Assembly: GCA_037957365.1 (NCBI GenBank)
Contig: JARHVA010000667.1
Coordinates: 932,501-996,500, forward strand
Reading direction: 5' to 3'
Length of the DNA: 64,000 nucleotides
Origin: Torreya grandis
Lineage: Eukaryota > Streptophyta > Pinopsida > Cupressales > Taxaceae
The notes under the pieces were generated by a model. That model had not been told where the DNA came from, did not search any database, and saw nothing but the letters and a program-made list of their open reading frames with translations. The position numbers and the translations under genes were made by a program. Below are positions 55,717 to 64,000 of this stretch, piece by piece (the first letter of the stretch is position 1; each line of letters starts with the position of its first letter).

Positions 55717-57819
55717 TGTTGACCATTTTTGGTCCTGCAGGCCAAAATCGGTCCCCCCTTTTTTCCTCTTGCTGTTCTGAGCCAATACATTTTGATTTTG
55801 CACAAGTCCGAAAATTTCTACGGACTCTGCAGGTTTTCTATGGACTTTGCAGAGATTTCTACGGACTCTGTAGGTCCATTTCTACGGACTCTACAGGCAT
55901 GAATTTCTACGGACTCAGCAGGTGGAAAACTACGGACTCCATAGGAAGAGGCAAGTTCCCACTTAGGCGCAAGATGGACCATCTCAAGAGCCCTTGTGGA
56001 GGGCAGGGAACACTTTCAAAAGAGGCGACAGAGAAAGGCCGAAGAAAAGCAAGTATAAAGACTAAGGCATAGAACGAATTCTTTCGGACTTTTTGTTCGA
56101 AGGAATTCCTTCAGACAAAAAGTTCGAAGAAATTCAGGGAAGCTGTGGGAGAAAAGCCCGAAAGAGAAATTCCGAAGGACAAAGGCAAAGTGGTCGAAGA
56201 CAATTCTTGCGGACTTTTTGTCCGCGGGAAAAGTGGTCGGGGAAATGTCCACGAGAAAGTCTCCGAAGGAAAGGAACGAGCAAGATAATTCTTGCGGACT
56301 TTTGTCCGCGAGAAAATAGCCAAGGAGAAAAAGCCGCCGAAGGACCCTGAAGGGCAGGTGCCCTTGCGGGGGACTCTTGGCCAAAATGAAGGACACTTCT
56401 CCATAAGTCGAAGGGTGACCTTCCCTTCGGGAAGGTTCAAAACAAGAAGTCCGAAGGAAAGGGAGCGACAGAAAAGGCCGAATCAAGAGAAAGCCGAAGA
56501 AATTCCAAGGGGTGACGGGCCCAAAGACGTCAAAGTCAAGCACGACGAACTAGCCGTTGGAAGTTCAAATGCAGTGACGGGTTCGCGAACGTCAATTTCA
56601 AGGCTCGTGAAATAGCCGTTGGTTTTGAAAAGAACAAGAAGAGCCCAAGGAACTTAGCGACCCGCCAAAAGATAGCCTCGAGAGTTGAAGGAGCCAGAAA
56701 GAGACAAAACTAGGAAGAAGACAGTGCAGAAGCAGACAAATAGTCCAGGTGGCAAAAGGGAGGCAAGTTATTGCCGGGTGGTCATCAAATGGCGCAAACA
56801 GTAAGCGATGCGGCTTGTTTTCTCCATTTTGCATTTATAAGCAGACAAACTGCGTAATATCTGGAAGGAGCAGTCTTGTTTGTAAAAAAGGAGGTGCGGC
56901 CCATGTGTTAACATCAATGTTGAACGCCAAAGTCAAGACCGGCGATTACACAACATGGTTCCAGCAGGTCTCTTCTAGAAGAATGACATCAGCAACAGTG
57001 ACTTCCTCTTCTCGAGGCTCACAAATGCACATGGGCCACTTGCAAAAGGAGTGCCAAAGTCGTTTTCGAAAAGAGTGCCAAGTTCTCTTCTCTTTCTATA
57101 TATTATAAACTTCTCATTTGAGAAGGAACCATCTCTTAGCCCATAAGGCAAAACTCTGCCCAAAAATCTCTCGGGCTTGTAAGGCAGAACTCTGCCGGAT
57201 TTTACCTTGAATCAAGACTTGGCAAATTTTTACCTCCATTTGGACTTGCACTCACGCATATGTCTATGTTTTCTTTTTGTGTCAAGTCATTTTCTTTTAT
57301 GCTTTTCACAGATCGATCCCAGCATGTCTAGTGCATTGTGAAGTCTCTTCTTCTGCAGGTCTGCCAGAAGTGTCTACAGCGAAAACATAGGCGCATGTGA
57401 ACACGCTGCCAAAGTGTGTCTCAGAACACCTTTGATAGTTCTTCCTCCCTGTATCTCTACGGACCCCTGACTCACTGAAACAGAAGAGTTTTCCACATCA
57501 GATGAAGTGTATGATAGCTTCTTGGTGAAAAGTGTATGTTTGTGCTGAGTGGTTCAACTTTTTGGTGTATCACCTTTTTATTTTTAGGTTTAGGTTTTGT
57601 TTTCCGCATCCTTCTCCCTTTTCATCCACCCCCTTTTTCATTTATTTGTTAGCAGTAGGGAATCCAGGACCTAAAAGATACATCAGAGAGAGCTAGCCCC
57701 TATCTAGAGACTCTCCCCTCAGCTTCGCCGGTCCCACAGGCGAGAGGGGAGTTTTCATTTTGACGTGTGGAAGGCAGGAGCTCAGCCTCCTATTTAGGGT
57801 GCAATCCATTGTGTCAACA
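55717..57819 (+). mobile_element. Solo LTR B (fourth copy) inside the B ORF
   Basis: Flanked by exact ATCTC (55712-55716 and 57820-57824). Starts TGTTGACCATTTTTGGTCC, ends CATTGTGTCAACA; 2103 bp. It is in the same orientation as its host and belongs to the same family. Its U3 has a different minisatellite (55819-55944) from the host LTRs. TATA at about 57097. Confidence 0.95.
55819..55944 (+). repeat. TACGGACTCTGCAGG minisatellite
   Basis: Six units of 15 to 28 bp, each with a form of TACGGACTCTGCAGG (for example TATGGACTTTGCAG, TACGGACTCTACAGG, TACGGACTCAGCAGG). The block sits where other B LTRs have GGTTCAA units. Confidence 0.85.
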
Positions 57820-59774
57820 ATCTCCAAGAAAGGCTCTTCCAAGAGAATATAGCCAAGCAAATTGCAGAATTGGAGTCCAGAATGAGGTTCGTCAACCAAA
57901 GTGTGATGGACGGTTCAGATCAAGCAGAAGATCCTACATTTGAACACACCCCATTTACACTCCTTCAAGAGAGCTATCAAGCCACATCAGATATAGATGA
58001 GGTGCTGGCCAAATGGAAGGAGGAGAATCATTTGATTCTAGCTCAAGGACTACCTCCTCTTCCACGTGAGTTTAATTATCAGCGTTCTACTTCATCCCCT
58101 CTCAAGGAGGAACCTGTTTTGAAAGGAGCGAGTGAAGAGGAGTATACTCAGTTCACGACCGATCAGGGAGACTCCATGAGTGCAGATGAGAAGGAGATCA
58201 CCATAGATGTCATGGAGGAGCATGGACAGTCTCTTGTTCATGTTTTGAATGATTCGTTTGAAGTCATTGGGGCAGGTTGCACTCCTCTTCAAGGAGGCTA
58301 TGAGCTGACTAAGGGTGGAGAAGGCAACATTGGGACTCAAATAAGTATGCAAAGGGGCTGCAAGCTTTCAGATTTATCCTTTCAAGAGGTTGGTGAATCT
58401 GAAGATGATATTTTCGAAGTCATCAAGGAGGAACCTGTTTTGAAAGAGGCAAGTGAAGAAAAATGATCCAATTTGCAGCTGATCAAGAAGCTCTCATGGA
58501 TGTCAATGAGGAAGAAATCATCATAGATGCTCCTTTTGAAGACATCATCAACAATGGAGAAGACACAGGTCATGCATACATGCGGATGTTCTAGCAATAT
58601 GAAGAGGAAAGTAAGCATGGTGAGCTCTCTCCTCCCTTGTTTGATGAACTTTCTTGTTGCTTTGATGAGGAGGATGACCATGCCATGGAGCCTGAGTTGG
58701 AGGAGGATCAGGAGGATGTCTTTGAACAACTAGAGACTCTGATCCTTGAGCAGGAAAAGGAGAGGCCTATCCATCTTGAGGAAAGCTTTGAAGAAGAGAG
58801 CCTTGAGCAAGAAGGTGATGTTCTGTGGGAGGAACAATCAGTCTGTGATCTCATTTCAGACATCACAACAGTCACCCTTCTTCAAGAAATCCATGATCAA
58901 GCAGAAGATAGATTTGACAGTCTTTTCAATGAGGCAGAAGGGGACCAGTCAATCCATGATGCATATCAAAGGGCTTATGGTGACAAGCTAGCAGCCATGG
59001 ATTTCTTGATGAGATACACTAGCATGAAGAACCAGCAGGAGGCAAGGTTCCAAGAACAAGAAGAATACATATATGTTGGAAGCATGTTTGCCCCCGATTC
59101 ATTTGGATACGAGCCAACCAAGGTGGCAGGCAAGAAGAGCAAGTCACCAGATCTCCATTCCATTCAGCCACTGTCTGGTGCCATAAGTTTCCTTGCCATG
59201 AAGGAGACTTAAGAAGTTTTCCCTTTGATCCAAGAGGGAGGCAAATATATCTAGTTAGCTGTATATAGTAGTTTGCTTTTAGTTTTCTTTTCTTGTTTTC
59301 CCTAAGTGCTGTTTGCACAGGTAGTGTTTTTTAGCTTTGTGTGTGTTTTCCTGTGTTTGGGGTAAAAAAGCTTCATGATTGATTCTTGGATCTATCGGGG
59401 TTGTTGCTAACTTTTTTCAAGTTGCGTTTTGACTTTGTGCCCAATGGACTTTAAGGTTACTGGCTTCTAAGCATAGCAGGCATGCTTTCCCTGGAAATCG
59501 CCAATTTGTTGACCATTTTTGGTCCAGCAGGCCAAAATTGGTCTCTTTCTTCCCCTGCTGTTCTGAGCTAGTTCAAATTTGGTTTGCACAAGTCTTTCGG
59601 TAGAAGATGAACCAGTTCAAAGAATACAAGGGCTTTTACAAAGCTTCTTCGGTCATTTTGTCCGAAAAAATTCACAAGGAAAGAGAGCGAAAATGATTCA
59701 AGACACTTTTCCTTAAGGTTGGAAAAAGTGGTTCAACGTCGAGGTTCAGCGACATGATCTTTCCAAGAACTCTG

Positions 59775-60035
59775 AACTTGAACTTTGAATCATTGTTGGT
59801 TCAGTCGGTTTGGTTCAACGACTTGGTTCAAAGAGTTGGTTCAGTCAGCTTGGTTCAAAGAGTTGGTTCAACGACTTGGTTCAAAGAATTGGTTCAGTCG
59901 TTTGGGTCAATCGAATGGTTCAAAGCGGTTGGTTCAAGCGGTCAATTGAATGAGCAGAACACAGTATTGAACCATTGAACCGTTGTTGGTTCAATCGAAT
60001 GGTTCAATCAGTTGGTTCAATCAGAAGGTTCAAAG
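59775..60035 (+). repeat. GGTTCAA minisatellite (3' LTR of B)
   Basis: Units such as TTGGTTCAACGACTTGG and GGTTCAAAGAGTT repeat about 15 times with a variable 3- to 9-bp spacer. Homologous in position to 52435-52750 but different in copy number and order. Confidence 0.8.
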
Positions 60036-60147
60036 GAGTCTCCCAAAGCCCGAAGGACAAGTGCCCTTGCGGAGGGCAGGGAATATTTGCGAAAGGATCA
60101 AAGAGAAGGCCAAAAGGGTAAGGTTTTCTTCAGAAAAGCAAATGATG

Positions 60148-60205
60148 AATTTCTTCGGACAAAATGTCCGAAGGAATTCCTTCGGACATTTTGTCCGAAG
60201 AAATT
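60148..60205. repeat. 58-bp perfect palindrome
   Basis: The sequence equals its own reverse complement over 58 bases, centred on GGAATTCC between 60176 and 60177. Each half is itself an inverted repeat (TTCGGAC-AAAAT-GTCCGAA). A single strand can therefore fold as one long hairpin or as two small ones. An imperfect relative lies at 56078-56133. Confidence 0.95.
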
Positions 60206-61830
60206 GCCAAGTCAAGGAACAAAATGATATCTTTCAGAAAGATTTTTCGCGGTAAAATTTCACAAGAGAAATCCTTCGGACATTTTGTCCGAAGGAATGT
60301 TGAAAGGCCCGACAGAAAGCGGCAAAGGCAAAGGAAAGATTTCCTTCGGACATTTTGTCTGAAAGATTTGAAGAACAAGGCCGCCCGAAGGACCCCAAAG
60401 GGCAAGTACCCTTGTGGGGGGGCTCTCGACGACCACAAAATGGAACATTCTCAAGGCCCGAAGGGACACCTCTTCGAGGGTTTCAAAGACAGAAAGCCGA
60501 AGGAATTCAAAGGGGTGACATCTTCGAAGACGCCAAATTGGACATCAAGAACTAGCCGTTGGGGTCCGGACGTCAAATGACGTCCCCGAAGATGTCAAAT
60601 TTAGGGCAATAGACTAGCTGTTGGCTTTCAAATGGCGACGGGCGCGTAGATGTCAACTTTGCAAAAATGAAATGGCCGTTGATTTTGAAAAGCTTAACAA
60701 CAGGTTGCAAGTGAACTTAGCGACCCGCCGAGAAGATAGCCCCGAGTGCTCATAGGGCCAGGAAAAGATAAAGCTAGAAAAAGACAAAGCCAGGGAGTGA
60801 CAAAAAAGCCAGGAAGAGACAAAATGAATATGGACAAAACAACCTAGGTGGCAAAGGGGAGGCGAGCCAAGTGGTCATCAAGGAGCGCAAACAGTGAAGA
60901 CGCGGCTTGTTTTTTCATACTTCGCATTGATGAGCAGACAAACCGCGTGAATATTTTGAATGAGCGGTCTTGTTTGCAGAAAAAGAGGCGCGACCCATGC
61001 TTTCACATTAATGTTTAAATGCCAAGGTCAAGACTGACAACCAACACAACATTCTCTTTCAACGGTTTTCTCTTCCCGATGCTCTTGACGCACATGGGCC
61101 ACTTGTAAGAAAGGGCGTCAAAGTCTTTTCCAAGGGGGCGCCATTTGCTTCCTCTCTTTATATATATTGTAACTTCTCATTTGAGAAAAAGATATCTCTC
61201 AGCTTGTAAGGCGGAGCTCTGCCAAAATTTATCTTGAATAAAAAAGAAGCATTTTTACCTCCATTTGAGCTTGCACTTTTGCATATGTCTATGGCTTTGT
61301 CTTGTGTTAAGCCATTTTCCCTTATGCTTTCACAGAATGATTCCAGCATGTCTAGTGTATTGTGAGTTCTTCTTTTGCAGGTTAGCCAGAAGTGTCTACA
61401 ACAGAGTATAGGCACATGTGAACAGGCTGCCATAGTGTGTCTTAGAACACCTCTGGTAGTTCTTCCTCCCTGTATCCCCAGAAGACCCCTAGCTCACTGA
61501 TGCAGGAGAATTTCTCATATCAAATGAAGTGTATGCCAGCTTGTTCTTGGTGGAAAGTGTAGACTCAAGCTAAGTAGATCAACCTTTTTGGTGCATCACC
61601 GTTTAGTTTAGGTTCTGTTTTCAGCATCCTTCTCTCTTTTCATTCCCCCCATTGTTAGCAGTAGAAAACTCAGGACCTCAGAGATGCATCAAAGGGAGCT
61701 AGCCCTTATCTAGAGACTCTCCCTTCAGTTTTGCCAGACCCGTAGGCAAGAGAGGAGTTTTCATTGTTCCGCGTGGAAGAGAGAAGCCCAGTGTTCTCTC
61801 AAGGGTGCTATCCACAGCGTCAACAGTGGC

Positions 61831-62479
61831 CTCAAAAAGACCAATCTTGCATTTGTTCAAGTCTAGAAATAATGTGTAATGTGATTTTACCAAAGTTAGC
61901 AACTTGAAAATGGAATAGTGGCTGCAAAATTGAAACCTCCTTGCAAGAATAGGAAATGTGAGCCTTGTAATGACTGAAAATGCTTCTAGAAAGGCTGAAA
62001 ATTCTTTCCCAATAGTCACCAAATAGAAAATGCTCCATCCCATGATTGAAAATACTTGCCAACCCACTAACCCACTTGTTTGGATGCAAATGAACAACGC
62101 TAATTCTGAAATTTTCACCTAGATCCCACATCAATATTGGGAATTTGCAATTCCAAATCCTTGAGCCTTTTGGCGATATTGATGGTTTATACCGCACCCC
62201 TCTATTATTATCATTAGCTATAAAATTTGAACAACAAAATATCTCAACATCCATATCACAAAATGGATTATCAAAAGTTGATTTTGCATCCATTTCAAAG
62301 AGTGGATTATCAAAATATTGAAAGTTATTTCTATCCTCTTGTTCAAACCAATTATCTTGTTGATCCAACTTTGTTAGGACTTGCACTTCCTTCTCCTTTG
62401 TCACCAACAATTGTTTCTTCCAATCTCCCTCATGAAATTGAGTCATGCAATGATAATGAACTATTGCAAACATCAACAT
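61831..62479 (-). pseudogene. A2 ORF, central part with NPLFE and WDLG motifs
   Basis: The frame from 62479 has FDNPLFEMD (62293-62311) and FDNPFCDMD (62251-62272), matching the two NPLFE motifs of A1 in the same order, then WDLG (about 62117-62132) where A1 has WDPG. The stretch continues to 61832; an overlapping frame from 62118 is the one that joins 52168. A frame change near 62.1 kb is therefore likely. This is the best evidence that A1 and A2 encode the same protein family. Confidence 0.6.
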
Positions 62480-63242
62480 TCTTTTCTAAAACATACCTTT
62501 CCATAGAGTCATTTTGAAATATATCTACTTTGTAGGAATGTTATGAGTGTTCTTTTTCAATTTTAGGTTCTTTAACAATTTCAATTTTTTTTGATGTTGA
62601 CCTCTCTTCTTCATGCGCTACCTTCAAATAAGGCCTCAATTTTCCATGGATTTTGACTAGAGGTTAGTTATATCCAATCATCAACACAAGCAATCATAGC
62701 TTGGAAATCAAATCTAAAATCATCAACACTATTCTAGACTTGTTGGCCCCAATTTTAAGTTGTCTCATTGCGGCTCGCTTTGAGAGCACCTTTGGATGTA
62801 AGGTGACATGTCTTTGGACCTTGCATTTATCCCATGAGTTGCAACCACCGAATTTTCATGATTCGGCTAATGTTCACCACATATTTCTCATGTTCCTCCA
62901 AGGTGAGGTGTGATCTTTTTTCGATCCTGGAACATGTAATAGTGACATTATTAACAAAATTGATTCTGAAATCAGAAATTCCAATTGTAATGGGTCTCCG
63001 AACAACATCAAGATCCCACACTATTATGTACAAACAATTTTGAATTTGATCAAAAGATCTATGTGCTCTATATTACAAGTTGTCTTATTTATCTTATCAT
63101 CCTTTTTAGCATGTTGTTGATGATGACAAAAATATTACAGCGACATAGGAGGGAGCAACAAATCTGAAATATGATCAACATTATCATACCTTGGGCTGCC
63201 AAGAAAATGCTCAACTTCCTTTGGTGAAATGGGGTTTGTGGA

Positions 63243-64000
63243 TGAAATGTTCCAAAAGAGGACCATTTTTTGAATATTGGAATTATTTGAAAACCCTAGC
63301 TAATAAGTGAAATTATGATTTTTGTAGCAGCAAACCCTACCTACCAAAACACCATAAAAAATAACTAAAAAATATATCAAACCCTAAGCAATCATTAGCT
63401 GATCCAAAAAAATAACTATAGCCTTTCAAATGAGGAATTAATCCTCCAAACCCTAGGCATCCTTGATTGAAATATTAAACTGAAAATTGCAATTGATTTA
63501 TTATACAACAAATCTCATGAAACTCTCAATAAATTCTACCAATATTACTGAAATGAAAGGCAAAATTTTAGAGAATTTTTTTGAATGTATTTGAGACTTA
63601 AAAACCCAAAAAACCTAATCACCCAATCTAAAATATTATAGAGAAATCATAGAATTAATTCAAGAAAAATTTGACCTTCAAACAAGGTCCAAACCTCTTC
63701 CAACGCAAGTCGCCACTATGCAGAAAATTAAAATAAATTTTAGAATTTTCCTTAGAGCATAAAACCACCCAAAAAATGAGTAATCAACCACCAAACAAGT
63801 TGCCACTCCTCAAAATCAAGTCGCCCACCTGAAAATAGCAAAAGTGGTGTTTAAAACATTCTTGTAGGAATTGATGACTCCAATGGCAACCTCTGAATGA
63901 AGCTACCTCAATGAATAGAGAGGGTTTGCGTCCTCTAACTTTTTTGCTTGAAGGGTTTCATTTTCAAAGCAAATGGCTTAGCATTTTCGTGTTAATAGAC
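63243..64000 (-). repeat. A2 5' LTR, cut by the window edge
   Basis: Starts TGAAATGTTCC at 63243, like the A4 LTR at 47101, and shares phrases such as CTCCAAACCCTAGGCATCCTTG and AAACTCTCAATAAATTCTAC. No clear primer binding site is visible next to it. The rest of the LTR lies outside the window. Confidence 0.65.

Larger units (their letters stand above)
54286..59212 (+). pseudogene. Element B large ORF of unknown function
   Basis: A long frame starts at about 54286, has a TAG at 54532 (probably a former CAG), and runs open from 54535 to 55716. There a solo LTR is inserted; it resumes in the same frame at 57825 and continues to 58466. After a frame change it continues to 59212 with a TAG near 58591. 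The protein would be about 900 residues, rich in Glu, Gln and Ser, with repeated modules: MSWSKVVESWNSKEKD and MSWKQTMESWGRKEEK; LQERLFQENLARQIEELEA and LQERLFQENIAKQIAELES; EEPVLKGASEEEYTQF and EEPVLKEASEEK. The second module is probably coiled coil. No known domain or zinc knuckle is recognised. It may be a gag-like or accessory protein. Confidence 0.75.
52169..61825 (+). mobile_element. Full-length non-autonomous LTR element B
   Basis: LTRs 52169-53981 and 59507-61825, TSD GTGGC at 52164-52168 and 61826-61830 (exact). Without the nested solo LTR it is about 7.5 kb, with an internal region of about 3.4 kb. It has a TGGCGC-type primer site and one long open frame. No protease, RT, RNase H or integrase motif is seen anywhere in it. 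It lies within A2. Confidence 0.95.
59507..61825 (+). repeat. B 3' LTR
   Basis: This 2319-bp LTR starts TGTTGACCATTTTTGGTCC and ends CCACAGCGTCAACA. It has the GGTTCAA minisatellite (59775-60035), a 58-bp perfect palindrome (60148-60205), two more TTCGGACATTTTGTCCGAA inverted repeats (60272-60296, 60342-60366), and a TATA region at 61159-61168. AGCATAGCAGGCATGCTTTCC (59470-59490), just upstream, recurs before the C 3' LTR. Confidence 0.93.
50191..64000 (-). mobile_element. Probable A-type element A2, split by element B
   Basis: A minus-strand 3' LTR (51128-50191), an internal region of 51129-52168 plus 61831-63242 (about 2.45 kb, the size of the A1 internal region) and a 5' LTR starting at 63243 and leaving the window. 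Removing element B keeps one long frame open across the join (62118 leftward to 61831, then 52168 to 51737). The two LTRs look more diverged than a simple pair, so a composite of two A-type elements remains possible. Confidence 0.65.

Overview
This window is transposon-dominated nuclear DNA of a land plant, with no host gene I can support. Old, heavily mutated, deeply nested long LTR retrotransposons without intact genes suggest a large-genome plant, plausibly a gymnosperm. That placement is inference; no host coding sequence confirms it.

Layout. Positions 1-2560 hold a decayed Ty3/gypsy relic on the + strand. A single non-autonomous LTR element, here called A1 (- strand), spans 4130-35721 with an exact GATGT target-site duplication (TSD). 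It is only about 6.1 kb of its own sequence, stretched to 31.6 kb by insertions. On the left, solo LTR D (6421-17246) contains solo LTR B (6467-15155, TSD GTATG), which contains solo LTR A' (6812-13028, TSD GTCCT/GTCTT), which contains an internally deleted Ty1/copia element (7278-12134, TSD TATTG). In the middle sits a long Ty3/gypsy element C (18267-30663, TSD GTAAT/GTAAC) with gag, protease, two RNase H domains, reverse transcriptase and integrase; its 5' LTR carries a B solo LTR (19254-20815, TSD GGTAA). On the right another B solo LTR (32174-34471, TSD ATTAC) lies in the 5' LTR of A1. Several insertions can be checked against an uninterrupted second copy inside the same window.

From 35727 to 40094 the DNA is mostly anonymous, apart from a hAT-like non-autonomous DNA transposon (36311-37718, 8-bp TSD GTTTATAT). 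From 40095 to 49243 there are minus-strand relics: a C-like LTR fragment, a Tat-like pol with the order RT-RNase H-second RNase H-integrase, a 182-bp insertion with hammerhead-ribozyme-like core motifs, and a gag/protease relic apparently split by another A-type element (A4). From 50191 to the right edge lies a probable A-type element (A2), split by a full-length + strand element B (52169-61825, TSD GTGGC). The single large open frame of B is itself interrupted by a further B solo LTR (55717-57819, TSD ATCTC).

How the parts relate. A-type elements (tRNA-iMet primer site, about 2.5 kb internal) and B (a TGGCGC-type primer site, about 3.4 kb internal) both lack recognisable pol and carry long open frames I cannot assign: the A frame has paired NPLFE motifs and WDPG motifs, and the B frame is an acidic, glutamine-rich protein with duplicated modules. 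B and C share primer-site context, LTR termini and about 21 bp just before the 3' LTR, which suggests B was mobilised by a C-like element. B, C and D LTRs are unusually rich in perfect palindromes, and B LTRs carry interchangeable minisatellites. Most premature stops fit C-to-T decay of methylated cytosine.
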